A stretch of 64,000 bases of DNA, taken from positions 1,414,501-1,478,500 of the forward strand of contig JARFJB010001946.1 in assembly GCA_036346205.1 (NCBI GenBank), in the 5' to 3' direction. The stretch's first letter is position 1. Every line of letters begins with the position of its first letter. The position numbers and the translations under genes are program-made. This stretch comes from Vesta saturnalis. Taxonomy: Eukaryota > Arthropoda > Insecta > Coleoptera > Lampyridae. The notes under the pieces were generated by a model. It was not told where the DNA came from and made no database searches. It saw nothing but the letters and a program-made list of their open reading frames with translations. Shown one piece after another: positions 19,496-29,639 of the stretch.

Positions 19496-19942
19496 TACAG
19501 ATGGCTTTATTTCTTTAAGTGAACTGTTTGTTTTATTCCATTGTCTTTGCCATTCACCAATGGCAACCTTCTCCTGCTACAATAGCACTACCTACACCTT
19601 TTTCTGTTTTGGACCCATCTGTATAAATGACTTGTCCAGGGGGAAATTCGCTTTGGATCTCCGTTACTAGCCTAATGTATTTAATTGAATTATTTTTATT
19701 TTTGGAATTATCCATGGCGGGATTTCATTTAGGCCTTCCGTTATGATTTCTGGCATAAGAATAGCATATCTCTCCAAGTACTCATAAAGTCTTATTCCAG
19801 AGGGCCTAGTTATCGTAGGTCTATTTTGGTACTGGTTTTCACTTCGAAAGTGAATTGCATTATTTAGGTGCCCAGGATGGGCCTTAACTCCAATCATGTA
19901 TATAGCAGCAAGCCTTTTTCTCCGAATATCTGGGGGTTCCAA
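19496..19942 (-). pseudogene. I-2 connector and deleted RNase H
   Basis: The connector frame (19942-19667) ends with 'EIPPWIIPKIKII'. The RNase H begins with an intact 'VIYTDGSKTEKGVGSAI' block at about 19610 but jumps after some 12 residues to 'MAKTM' and then to the C-terminal domain. The Glu, second Asp and His regions are therefore deleted. The enzyme is inactive. Confidence 0.7.
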
Positions 19943-20025
19943 TCCAGTTTCAGAGTGTGGGCTTTAAATTGGACTAGTTGGAAATGCTCCAATATAATAC
20001 CGGATACCTGTATTGTGGATTCGAT

Positions 20026-20859
20026 CTAAAGTTCGCAACAGCGTGCAGAGCTGTATACTATACAGCTATAAGCAATCCGAGAGGGTATAAGTGTCCGATA
20101 AATTCGCATTAGGCTTATAGTTTCTACTCCCCATATGGTATGGGCTAAGACCTTTATTAAATTCAAACGTTTTCGGCATTCTGTTTGTAGGCATAGGATG
20201 CAATTTATACGATAATTGTTCAGGTACAGCAGAGGGTCGTAGTGTGGTGTTTTGAGGCGACAGAAATGGACACAGTGGGTTTTCTGTTCAAAGAACTGAA
20301 ACCCTATGGATTCTGCATTTTGCACAATTACATCGATTTCCCGTTGCAGCTTACGTACAATTTCGCCGACCGTTGTTCCGGAGTACATTATAGCGAGATC
20401 ATCTACGTACAGACGTTTAATTTTCGTTTCATCCGTGTTCAGCGCTATCTCATTTACGGCAAGTGCAAATAAGGTGCAGCACAGCGTCGAGCCTTGCGGC
20501 ACTCCATTTTCTAATAAGCGGGATATCGAGTAGCTGTTGCCAATTGGTACTCGGAAACTACGATTGTTTAAAAATGACCTTATAAAGAGCGGAAGATTTC
20601 CTCTTATCCCACATCTAGAGAGCTTTTGCAATGTTGCGTACCTCCTAATCATGTCATCTGCACCCTTTATATCGAAGAAGACCGCCACGAAGTTCCTCCG
20701 GTCGCTGAAAGCAGCTTGGATGCAATCCTCAAGAAGTACATGGTGATCTGTGGTGCATCTTTTTTTCCCGAAACCAACCTGATAAGACACTAACACGTTA
20801 TTCTGTTCCAGGTACCACTGAAGCCGGTTGTTGACCATCCTCTCGAGCAGCTTACTCAT
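20026..20859 (-). pseudogene. I-2 reverse transcriptase
   Basis: The open frame carries 'YQVGFGKKRCTTDHHVLL', 'FVAVFFDIKGADDMI' (first Asp, followed by Gly-Ala-Asp where K-A-Y-D is usual), 'NGVPQGSTLCCTLFALAVN' and 'RLYVDDLAIMYSG' with intact YVDD. The early motif 'FGRYR'-type block upstream (about 20870-20900: 'SSYRPISLTS'-like) is outside the frame. The domain is close to complete, but the neighbouring parts of ORF2 are in other frames. Confidence 0.8.
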
Positions 20860-21210
20860 ACAACTAGTAAGACTAATTGGACGATAGCTACTCGGGAGTA
20901 GAGGAACTTTATTCGGTTTTAATACCGGTACTACAATTGCCCCTTTTCATTCGTCAGGGTAGATATTATTATCCCACAGATCATTAAAGGTTGTTAATAG
21001 TGATTCTTTTATTTCAGGTGTTAGGTGCTTCAACGTGTCATTCGAAATAGCGTCTAGGCCAGCAGCTGTGGATCTTGTTTGACCTAAAGATTCATCCAAT
21101 TCGCACATAGAGAAGTCAACGTCTGCTCTAAAATTTAAGTCAATTTCTCTATTTAACTTTGTACGTAGGAACTCATCATTATAATTTCCAATTCTACTAA
21201 CACTCTCAAA

Positions 21211-21732
21211 TTATGAGGCTAGGGATTCTGCTATTTCAGTTGGGTTTTCAACTATGCGCCCATCTTCTTCCTTAATACATGTAAGTGAATTTGCTTGATA
21301 TCTTCCAGCTATAGCTTTCACTTTTTTCCAGGTATTCTTAATGCTTTCCTCAGATGTTATGGATGAGGTATACTGCTTCCAGCTGTTACGCTTACTTTCC
21401 AATACAACTCGCCTTGCAGCTGCCCGTGCCTTCTTAAAATCAATTAAATTTGTTATCGTTGGTTGGTTTTTGACCACATTCAGTGCCTTTTTTCTACCGT
21501 CAATCGCTTGTTTCACCTGCACATTCCACCGGGAGACCGTACGCTTCAGAAGTTTAGTTCCTGCTTTGAACATACTCTCTGCTGCTACTTGCACGATAGC
21601 ATGAGTAATCGTTTCAATACTAAGGGTATGGGGAACAACCAGGGATTTGCTAAACTTATGCCAGTTAGCCTTGGCCGTGATCCACCTCTCAGAAACATAT
21701 ATCTCCACTTGAAGTTGCTCAATTTCTACCAA
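21211..21732 (-). pseudogene. I-2 ORF2 linker between endonuclease and reverse transcriptase
   Basis: The frame encodes the helical linker typical of the group ('WNVQVKQAIDGRKKALNV', 'SWKQYTSSITSEESIKNTW', 'VENPTEIAESLAS'). It links the endonuclease to the 'TPGHD' region of the reverse transcriptase, which is read in fragments at 20870-21200. Confidence 0.65.
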
Positions 21733-22447
21733 GATCGGGAAATAATCACTATTGTACAGGTCATCAATTACTCTCCATTTGAGATGGGGTACAAGGTCAC
21801 TTGTATCATTAGATCTATTGCTGAAAAGGTGTTCGCTATTGTGTTAAGATGTGTATGCAAATCGGTATTCATTAATACAATGTCAGCCAGCGCTCGATAA
21901 TTCGCCCTTTTGCGTCGGTTTTTTGAGAACCCTACAGGGCGCTAAAGTCCCCCATAATGATAGCTGGAGGGGGTAACTGTTCAACAATGTGTTCAATATC
22001 CACAATGGCTTGGTTGCCATCAGGAAGGTAAATGCTACATACAGACAACTTCATAGGTGTACTCATTTTAATAGCCGCTGCCTGGATATAAGTGTCTAAT
22101 ATCAGCTGTTCACATTGTACACCATTTCTGGTAATCAAAGCAACACCACCTGAAGCTCTTCGTCGTTGGGCAAAGTCATTGCGAACAATGTCATATACTC
22201 GGAGAGAATATGGCTGATTAACTTTGAGGTGTGTTTCCTGAAGGCATATACACATGGGATTCAGTTCTTGAAAGAGCATTTTCAAGTACGTGTATCGTTT
22301 CACGAGACCTCTGCAATTCCATTGGAGAATACAGTTTTTGGACGCGAGTGTTTTAAATATCTTAAAAATTACGGTAGTATAACATATAAAATTCTCACGG
22401 ACAAATAAATAGAATTTTATATAAATAGATACTGTGCACATACACAA
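21733..22447 (-). pseudogene. I-2 APE-type endonuclease
   Basis: The frame at 22447-21932 carries 'NCILQWNCRGLVKRYTYL' (the catalytic Asn block), 'MCICLQETHLK' (catalytic Glu), 'RRASGGVALITRNG', 'SVCSIYLPDG' and 'PPAIIMGDFSAL' (G-D-F; the usual N is Ser). After a frameshift near 21932 the final block reads 'NSDYFPIL' at about 21745. The catalytic His of S-D-H is therefore Tyr. The enzyme would nick target DNA to prime reverse transcription; as read it is dead. Confidence 0.78.
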
Positions 22448-22527
22448 ACATAAATATCACAGAGAAGGTTATAATTTAATATAAAGTATCACAGATAATA
22501 TCACAGTCGTGTAAGTTGACTAGTTAT

Positions 22528-23618
22528 TGAACTCATTAGTAGCCCGTTGGCTGCTAGAGCCCCTAGGTTTACCCTTAGGCCACCCTTTCTTCTTTTTCGG
22601 ATTTTTTGCCTTATTCAGGGTACTATCACCTACGGATGTAATGCTAGAATCCGTTGATGGGGGTTCTTGTTAGGAGGGTTTTTCTCTTCGCGCTTCTGGA
22701 CTCGTCCTCCATTTGTATCTGATCCACGTTGGTGCGCGTTTAAATAGTTGCCTCATGAGATGAGGATGGGACTAAGAATGGTTTTTACATGTTAGTCTCA
22801 GAGGAAATTTATAGGAGGGGAGTAATCGCTCCTACTAAAAGAGGTAGCAGTTCTTTTGCTAGAAAACGGGTATCAATTCTGGACTGGTTATCCTGAGTGG
22901 AGGTAGTAGCCTTGGCATAGCTAATACCTGCTGTAGGCGTCGTAATAATAATTTTCTTTTTAGCTTCCATGTAACTTATGCTCTTCCTTGCTCGGAGCTC
23001 TTGTATAGCATTTTCTTTCTTTTGCACTGGGCAGCCGATAACTCTAGCAGAATAAGGGCCACCACAATTCACACACACACACTCTACATTGTATAGACGG
23101 CGATCCTTCGTGTTGCAATTTGCCACAAATGCACATTTGCTGTGGTGCTTCGCATTTCAATGATGTATGGCCAAATTTGTTACACCTGAAGCATCTTAAC
23201 GGATGTGGCACATATAATCGAACACTTAGCGAATAGAATGCAACTCTTATAGTTTTGGGTAATATGGGGGTATTAAATGTTATGATGTGATTAGCGGTAT
23301 CAACAAGTTCCTTATTCCGTTTTGATTTTAAACGTCGCACCTCAATAACTTTTTGACCCTTTATTTCCTCACGAATGTCCTCAACAGAACAATTAAGGAA
23401 ATCCCGACAGAAAATAACTCCTCGAGATGTATTTATCGTTTTATGAGGAGTGACCATAACCTCAAAGTCTCCCAACTTATTTGTGGCTAAACCTTTAAAT
23501 GTCAGCTTATTAGATACAGTTTCAAATAGAATGCCATCTTTAATTTTCTTTACATTTTTAAATCATCATACAGACCATATAGAACTTTTTGAATATAAAA
23601 TGGACTAACTCTGTCAAA
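22528..23618 (-). pseudogene. I-2 ORF1 (nucleic-acid-binding protein with zinc knuckles), main part
   Basis: The minus strand reads 'SPFYIQKVLYGL', 'GVIFCRDFLNCSVEDI', an RNA-binding-like domain, then a zinc knuckle 'CFRCNKFGHTSLKC' and further Cys pairs ('CICGKLQHEG' and, after a frameshift near 23080, 'CVNCGGPYSARVIGC'). An 'RKSISYMEAKK' helix and a basic end ('KNPKKKKGWPKGKPRG') close it at about 22530. The N-terminus is cut by the 711 bp insertion at 23619. The gag-like protein would coat the element RNA. Confidence 0.75.
23607..23618. repeat. Left copy of a 12 bp target-site duplication (aactctgtcaaa)
   Basis: It matches 24330-24341 (aactctatcaaa) with one mismatch. On the minus strand the ORF1 frame of I-2 continues across the two copies if the intervening 711 bases and one copy are ignored: a Phe-Asp-Arg-Val series then leads into 'SPFYIQKVL', aligned with the same region of I-3. 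Confidence 0.75.
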
Positions 23619-23735
23619 TTATTATAAGTTTTTGTTATGAACGAATAAGTTCAAAGGTAAATATGTAATTAAAAATTTTTAATTACATATTTACCTTTGA
23701 ACTTATTCGTTAGTAACAAAAACTTATAATAATTT
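23616..23735. repeat. Near-perfect 120 bp palindrome at the head of the insertion
   Basis: The centre lies between 23675 and 23676 (AAAAA|TTTTT). The arms of about 60 bases match except for a short mismatch (tga/tag) near 23638 and 23711. It arises because the first 57 bases of the insertion are an inverted copy of the start of unit 1. Confidence 0.95.
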
Positions 23736-23890
23736 AATATTAGTCAAGTTGTTTTGGTATGTGTGAATCCTTGCGATATTGCAGGCTCACATTCGATTAA
23801 TATAAGTAATTTGATTTTAATCTCATTACATTTAGAATTTACTTCAGTTCTACATACATAAAGATAAAACTTACATCGATTGGGGCTTGA

Positions 23891-23964
23891 ACCTTGATGG
23901 CGCAGTTGGTTAGCGCGGTACTCTATCAAAGTACAGGTCGTAGGTTCAAATCCTACTCGAGGTA
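23891..23964 (+). tRNA. tRNA-like gene, copy 1 (anticodon loop CTATCAA, apparent anticodon AUC)
   Basis: A complete cloverleaf can be drawn by eye: acceptor ACCTTGA/TCGAGGT with one G-U pair, D stem GCGC/GCGC with an AGTTGGTTA loop, anticodon stem GTACT/AGTAC with loop CTATCAA, variable AGGTC, T stem GTAGG/CCTAC with loop TTCAAAT and discriminator A, 74 bases in all. The A-box (TGGCGCAGTTGG) and B-box (GGTTCAAATCC) are good. Apparent anticodon AUC would read Asp codons, but AUC is not the usual Asp anticodon. A tRNA-derived repeat is therefore as likely as a working gene. Confidence 0.7.
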
Positions 23965-24216
23965 AACTTTTTGTTTATGTATTTAATAAAATTAATAATA
24001 ATTTTTAATTACATATTTACCTTTGAACTTATTCGTTCATAACGAAAACTTATAATAATTTAATATTAGTCAAGGTGCTTTGGTATGTGTGAATACTTGC
24101 GATATTGCAGGCTCACATTCCATTAATATAAGTAATTTGATTGTAATCTCATTATATTTAAAATTTACATCAGTTCTACATACATAAAGACAAAATTTGC
24201 ATCGATTGGGGCTTGA

Positions 24217-24290
24217 ACCTTGATGGCGCAGTTGGTTAGCACGGTACTCTATCAAAGTACAGGTCGTAGGTTCAAATCCTACTCGGGGTA
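24217..24290 (+). tRNA. tRNA-like gene, copy 2 (one D-stem mismatch)
   Basis: It is the same 74-base cloverleaf as copy 1, exactly 326 bases downstream. It differs by GCAC in place of GCGC in the 3' side of the D stem, creating a C-A mismatch, and by TCGGGGT in the acceptor, giving a second G-U pair. Both boxes are unchanged. It looks slightly more decayed than copy 1. Confidence 0.6.
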
Positions 24291-24329
24291 AACTTTTTAT
24301 TTAGATATTTAATAAAATTAATAATTTTT

Positions 24330-24341
24330 AACTCTATCAAA
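24330..24341. repeat. Right copy of the 12 bp target-site duplication (aactctatcaaa)
   Basis: It pairs with 23607-23618. It also happens to match the anticodon arm of the tRNA units (actctatcaaagt), so microhomology at the insertion site is possible. Confidence 0.7.
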
Positions 24342-25262
24342 GTTTATCCCGTCTTTCCTTGTAAGAATAAGGAACCGGGGCGTAGCCTCCGTCACCATAT
24401 TTTTGACGGCGGGTTTTTTAGGTGAATCCTCCTGTACCTCCATGTTTATAGAGTTGGCACTACGAAATAATTGGGTTTCGCTCATATCGTTCCCACGAGA
24501 TCTCTCGGAAAGGATGTCACTTGCAGCAGAGCCGGTATACTACAAGAGGGCATCTACACTGTGGAGAGCGCCTATTCCCCCACAGGCGTTTCAACGCTAG
24601 AGATCAGGCTTCCCCCTGGCCACGCTCAGGCTTTCCCTCGCGCAACCCCTTTAGCACATAAAACTGCCAAACGACCTTGGGATTTGGGGGATTTTTTATA
24701 AAGGTTGCCTTCCTCGTAGTCCGGGCGTTAAACCCAAGCCCACCGACCGCTAGCTGTACGACGTTCCCTAGCCACGCCCTACTAGAGTCTCTGAAGTACA
24801 GTTCGCGGTTGCGGTGTTAGGAGACGGCTAGCGCTCAGCCATCCCCAGCTAGGACATCCCGGGATAGCCGCACCCATACACGCTTTTGACGGCGCATGTC
24901 CTGGGAAGAGTAGAACGGAAAGGAAGGGGTCTCTCAGATTTATCTGGGAGCCTGAAGAGATCAAGAGTTGAAACAAGAGTGTTCCGATAGGAAAGAGTTA
25001 AAGAGTCAGGGAAGCCACTCTAGACTAGTAGAAGAAAAGTTCACTTCCAGCTAGGGGGGACGCAGGGTTGCCGTCCCTGTCCTCGTTAGTTACGAGGCCC
25101 CACGTGAACTGGTCCGCGACACCGTATTATGTAGAGCTAACAGTGGCTGTTTAAGGCCACGAGCTCATATTTCGGTGCTGGCCTTGCATCACTTATGATA
25201 ATTTGCAAGGTCGTTCCCCTATCCGCCAGCTGGGGATGCGTCTAGTAGGTAGTACAACCACA
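24342..25262 (-). other. 5' untranslated region of I-2
   Basis: This is a GC-richer non-coding stretch between ORF1 of I-2 and the tail of I-3. It begins with 'ttccttgtaagaataaggaac', which resembles the equivalent place in I-3 ('ttctataagaaggaactgg', 29636) and I-4 ('ttaataagaaggaacagag', 36671). It also shares 'gcagcagagccggtatact' with the I-3 leader ('atcagcagagccggcttact'). It probably holds the internal promoter of the element (inference). Confidence 0.6.
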
Positions 25263-25389
25263 AGGTATTATTATTAATATTTTTTTTTTGTTTAAGGGTT
25301 TAACTACTAAGGTCATATCCCCTTTAATCGTAGCTATATAAATACCCAAATTTATATTTCAATATATAGATTGATTTGTTTTGGGAAGG

Positions 25390-25749
25390 TCAGTGTATTT
25401 TTGCATTGCCCAGTTTGGTAAAGTTTTCACTATAGTTTGGTACTATTGTGTGTATCGAGCGTTGATCGTTGTATAGTGAACATTCTCTTATTATATGTGC
25501 GATTGTAAGTGTTGTTCTACAGTGATTACATTGGCGTGGATGTCCGTTTTTAAGGAGGTGCTCATGCGTGGTTTTAGTGTGACCTACCCTCACACGGTGC
25601 ATCTTTACAGTCTTCTCCTTCGTTGCGACTTGCATCGTGGATAATGGTGTTACTTTGCGTTTCATTTGTAGGGGTTGGGTATTTATTTGTGACCATTTTT
25701 CCTGCCATTCTACAGTGTATTTATTCTTCTTTAAGGTACCTCCCGACAT
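25390..25749 (-). pseudogene. I-3 ORF2 C-terminal zinc-finger domain
   Basis: It carries 'WQEKWSQINTQPL', 'KMHRVRVGHTKTTHEHLL' and the Cys/His block 'CNHCRTTLTIAHIIREC', the normal end of I-group ORF2. It overlaps the RNase H frame by a frameshift near 25740. Confidence 0.75.
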
Positions 25750-26274
25750 CGCTTACCACCACAAAATTGACATCCACTTGCTCACTTAAAGTGACTTGAC
25801 GGGCAGACTCATCTGCATGCTCGTTGCCAAGGATTCCCACGTGACTCGGAACCCACGTAAAAACAAGTATTTTCCCTAGTTCATAAGTATTATTTAAAGA
25901 GGATTGGCATGTTATAGTCATCGGGTCAGTTGAGTATATTTGGGATAGGTCGGTGAGGATATTAAAATTGTCCGTGATAAGAAATTTACTGAAATCGGTC
26001 ATCGAGCAATACAGCATTGCCTGCCAGAGAGCGTATTGCTCTGCAAATTTTATCGAAGATATAGGGTTTAAATTCCACCCATACGCTTCAGCTTCGGTAA
26101 CTGTCGTGCTACCAGCTCCATTTGCAGTTTTGGAACCATGTGTATATATGATTCGGAATGAAGGATGCCCCTTAATGATGATTTCAAATTCCGGCTGGTA
26201 AGTATGGTATTTTGTATTGTCTTTTTTTGTACCTCATGGGATCCTTTCTTATCTTTACCACAGGTATTGTCCAC
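25721..26274 (-). pseudogene. I-3 RNase H, first catalytic Asp replaced
   Basis: The first block reads 'IYTHGSKTANGAGS' at about 26140, with His where the catalytic Asp of 'TDGS' belongs. The rest is recognisable in order: 'SSIKFAEQYALWQAML' with the Glu, 'FLITDNFNILTDL' with the second Asp, and 'FTWVPSHVGILGNEHADE' with the His and last Asp. A frameshift near 26020-26070 separates the first block from the rest. Confidence 0.75.
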
Positions 26275-26810
26275 GGTGCAACATCAAGCATCCTTTCGTC
26301 AAGCACCGTTGGAAGGGCTATTCCTCGCTGGTCCAAATGTTCTTTGTGTCTTATGTAAGCTGGCCGAGTAATAGCATGTAGCAATCTATAGGGTCGCGTG
26401 TCTACATGCAGTATCAAGTTGTTTGGGTGCAACAGCAATGAACGAACTTTCATTATGTATTTAGCAAGTAATTGCTGCCTTTTGCATTCCAAGGGCGGCA
26501 TTCCCGATTCGCAGTATAAGCTATTCACCGGACTGGTAGGAAAAGCTCCAAGGCAGTACCTAATGGCTGCGTTATGGATAACGTTTAAGGTTTCAAGCAA
26601 CGATCTACCCGCCGATGAATAAACTATGCAGCCGTAATCAATTTGTGATAATACCAGCGCCTGATATATTCTTATAAGGAATTTTGTTTCCGCACCCCAC
26701 TTGGTGTACGCCGGAACCTTGATTATATTAAGGCTTCGCAGGCATTTATCTTTTAGCCGGTCTATGTGAGAGCGTTATCAAAGGTAAGGCCCAAGAACTT
26801 TGCAGTTCCA
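26184..26810 (-). pseudogene. I-3 reverse transcriptase thumb and connector
   Basis: The frame at 26600-26184 has 'ETLNVIHNAAIRYCLGAF', 'SLYCESGMPPLECKRQQLL' and 'DVAPWTIPVVKIRKDPM', the standard connector of this group between reverse transcriptase and RNase H. Upstream pieces to about 26810 contain the end of the thumb in broken frames. Confidence 0.7.
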
Positions 26811-26910
26811 GAGCATCAAATGGGATCACCTACCAAAAATAGTACCGGATCGTAATGAGGTTCTCTCAATCTACAGAAATGGATACAATGCGTCTTCTCT
26901 CTGGAAAAAC

Positions 26911-27530
26911 TCAGACCAATGTTGTTCCCATTTTCAGAATTTGGTTGATTGCGGGTTGTAGTTTACGACTTATTTCTCCAGTAGTGTGGCCTGAGTAAAA
27001 TATGGTAATATCATCAACATACATGCATATGAAGATATCATCCGCAACATTCAAAGCAATACCATTGATTGCGATCACAAACAACGTACAACTTAGGGTA
27101 GATCCTTGAGGGACTCCGTTTTCAAGGGTTTTCGTGCCCGACAGCGTGTCACCTTTTCTTACCCTAAAACTTCTGTTGCTTAGGAATGACCTAATCAGGA
27201 AGGGCAAACTACCTCTCAAGTTTAGTCGACAGATCTGTTCCAAAATGCCGTGCCTCCAGGTCATATCATAAGCCTCCTTAATGTCAAAAAAAATAGCCAC
27301 CAAGTGGTTTCCTTTCCGAAATGCTTCTTGAATATTATGTTCAAGTAGGACCAAATGATCACTGGTGGATCTATGTTTTCTATACCCCTCCTGGTATGGA
27401 ACCAGAAAATTATGTTTTTCGAGATACCACTGCAATCTATTGTTGATCATCCTCTCCCATAATTTTCCCATACAGCATGTAAGGCTGATTGGACGATAGC
27501 TGGCTAGATTCAGAGGATTTTTCCAGGTTT
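26911..27530 (-). pseudogene. I-3 reverse transcriptase core
   Basis: The frame at 27471-26911 has 'YQEGYRKHRSTSDHLVLL', 'LVAIFFDIKEAYDMTW' (first Asp), 'NGVPQGSTLSCTLFVIAIN' and 'CMYVDDITIFYSGH' (YVDD). The early 'SYRPISLT'-like motif lies just upstream in another frame (about 27500). The catalytic residues are kept. Confidence 0.82.
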
Positions 27531-27875
27531 GAGAATAGGCACCACAGCTGCCTCTTTCTATTCATCCGGGTAAATCCCTTCATCCCACAGCTTATTGCAT
27601 AACTGTAATATACATTTTTTAAATTCGGGTGTGAGATTTTGCAACATTTCGTTGGATATTAAATCATGTCCTGGCGTTGTTTTTTTGGTACATTTCAATG
27701 CAAACTCCAGCTCATTCATCGTAAATCTTGCATTATAATCCAGGTCGCCTATTGCATCAAAATAAGATCCATTTCCCTTTCATTTTTTGTGTCAGAAAAA
27801 TTGGATAGGTAATTTTCAGTCTTGCTACTATTTTAAAACCCAACGTGTTTGCGATATCAACCGGGTCTTCAGTGA

Positions 27876-28980
27876 TTATATTTTGAGAAATTTATCAATG
27901 GCATGAATGTATGGACATTTATATGTTCTGATGATTGATTTGGTCTTTTTCCAAGTGTTGTTTGCACCCGAGCTGGACGTAATGGTCAAGGACAACCCTT
28001 CTCCTAAGAGCTTTGGCTCTCTTGAAAGCGACGTGATTGTCGGTAGTTGGTTGCCTTTGATATTTTCTATAAGCAGTCTTTTTATTTTTAACTGCTTCTT
28101 TGACCTCATGGTTCCACCATGGAAGGGGCTTCTTCACCGGCCTGTTTCCCGACATCGGTATGCTGATTTCTGCCGCATCCAATATTGCATCTGTGATTGT
28201 TTTAATACCGATACTTGTAGGGCTTTTAAGATTCTGACGAAACATTGACCAATTTGCTTTAGCAGTGAGGAATCTTTTAATGATTGTTCTATCTGGTACA
28301 CTGATATCGTTCTCGACCATTATTGGATAATGGTCACTATTGTGTAAGTCATTAATGACTCCATACAAGCCGCGATACTAGAATTGGTGTTACTTGCGTT
28401 AAGTCGAGTGCATCGAAAGAATTGGAGCGGAGATTGTCGTATGTAGGAGATCCGTTGTTAAGGGGCACTATATTATCCCTAGTCAACCAGTCTTGAATAG
28501 TGCATCCTTTAGCATCATTTTTTAAAGATTCCCATAATGTGTTGTGTGTATTAAAATCTTCAACCACAAGGAATGGTGCTGGAAGTTGTTCATCAATTTC
28601 CTGAAGGTCCGAAATCCTCCAGTTACCATCAGGAAGGTAAATGTTACATATGGTTATATTCATAGGTACATCCATTGTAAGTGCTACTGCGTGGAGATTA
28701 TTATTAAGTATTAGATGTTTATACTGTATGTCATTTCTAATAATCACGGCAACACCACCCGACGATCTTCGGCGAGTAACATGGTCTTTGCGAACAATAT
28801 TGTATCCCGAACAGAATACGGTTGGTTAATATGGAGGTGCGTTTCTTGAAGACATATGTACATGGGGCTGAACTCTTGAAAGAGTATTTTTAGGTCTGTA
28901 CAGCGTTTCACAAGGCCTCTACAATTTCATTGCATAATCCAATGTTTCGACTCGAATGTTATAGAAAATTTAAAATTCAA
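27876..28980 (-). pseudogene. I-3 APE-type endonuclease and linker
   Basis: Pieces in two or three frames cover the whole domain. They are an N-terminal part at about 28980-28750, 'NMTICNIYLPDGNW'-type and 'APFLVVEDFNTHNTLW' (G-D-F-N changed to E-D-F-N) in 28747-28352, 'NDLHNSDHYPIMVEND' (S-D-H intact) in 28368-27919, and the linker 'HEVKEAVKNKKTAYRKY'. Frameshifts near 28360, 28750 and 28010 break it. Confidence 0.75.
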
Positions 28981-29053
28981 AATCATATGATAAATTAAAA
29001 ACGCTCACGACATTGGAATACGAGTTGCCCAAAGTAACAGCACTATCTGCCAA

Positions 29054-29630
29054 TCATTTCGCCTCTGGGTATGTTACCCTCCGCGTAACCTTAATTTCTT
29101 GAATTTTTGTTTCACGTTTGTAGACCTCACACGCCCGAGAATTTTCAGGATGATTTCCTTTACAGTTTGGGCGGATTATTGGCACTTCACATCGACTCCC
29201 TTCATGTAATGGTTTTCCACATAAGCAAACTTGAGGGTCTTGACATCTTTGCGTTGTATGGCCAAACCTCTGACAGCGAAAACAAAGCATGGGGGCTGGA
29301 ACATACGGTCTTACACGTAGATTATAGAATTAATGCGTTTGACAGCTATAACTTTTTCTTCCTTTAGTCCTTCAAGAATTTCTTCTTCGGTGCAGTTTAA
29401 GAAATCCCTACAATAAATTACCCCTTTTGAAACGTTCAACGTCACGTGTGGTCTGACTTGAACATCGAAGTCACACAGTCTCTTGATCTGCATCAGCCGC
29501 CTTGACTGTTTATTAGTCGCCGTTTTGATAAATAGCATGCCTTTCACCTTTTTAATTTCTTCCACTTTTCCTATTAGTCCAAACAGTGCTTTTGATATGA
29601 TAAACGGGCTTGTCTTGGAGAAATCTCCTT
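29054..29630 (-). pseudogene. I-3 ORF1 with zinc knuckles, C-terminally shortened
   Basis: It reads 'SPFIISKALFGLI', 'KGVIYCRDFLNCTEEEI', then after a frameshift near 29310 'MLCFRCQRFGHTTQRC' (C-x2-C-x4-H-x4-C), 'VCLCGKPLHEGSRC' and 'RPNCKGNHPENSRAC'. The frame stops after 'VTRRVTYPEAK' at 29054, only about 75 bases before ORF2. The C-terminal basic part seen in I-2 and I-4 is therefore missing. Confidence 0.78.
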
Positions 29631-29639
29631 AACTTCTTT

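Larger units (their letters stand above)
23619..24329 (+). mobile_element. 711 bp insertion with two tandem tRNA-bearing units and an inverted half-unit
   Basis: The insertion interrupts ORF1 of I-2 and is flanked by a 12 bp duplication. Its structure is: an inverted partial unit (23619-23675) forming a near-perfect palindrome with the start of unit 1; unit 1 (23676-24001, 326 bp); unit 2 (24002-24329, 5' and 3' limits matching unit 1, a few percent diverged). Each unit has one tRNA-like gene near its right end. No protein is encoded; the apparent 61-codon minus frames over the tRNAs are shadows. It could be a SINE-like dimer, a retro-inserted tandem RNA or a Penelope-like non-autonomous copy; the sequence alone does not decide. 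Confidence 0.75.
19046..25262 (-). mobile_element. I-like non-LTR element I-2, near full length, with a tRNA-bearing insertion
   Basis: Read on the minus strand: 5' untranslated region (25262-24342), ORF1 with zinc knuckles (interrupted by the 711 bp insertion at 23619-24329), ORF2 with endonuclease, reverse transcriptase, RNase H remnant and C-terminal zinc finger, 3' untranslated region and (TAA)n tail. Without the insertion it is about 5.5 kb, normal for the I group. Its 5' end abuts the tail of I-3. Confidence 0.8.

Noticed and set aside
23676..24329. A CRISPR-like array (two regularly spaced repeats)
   Set aside because: Only two long units with tRNA genes, no short repeat-spacer pattern, and a eukaryotic context.
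23616..24329. A hammerhead ribozyme in the tRNA-bearing units
   Set aside because: I looked for the CUGANGA and GAAA core on both strands and did not find it.
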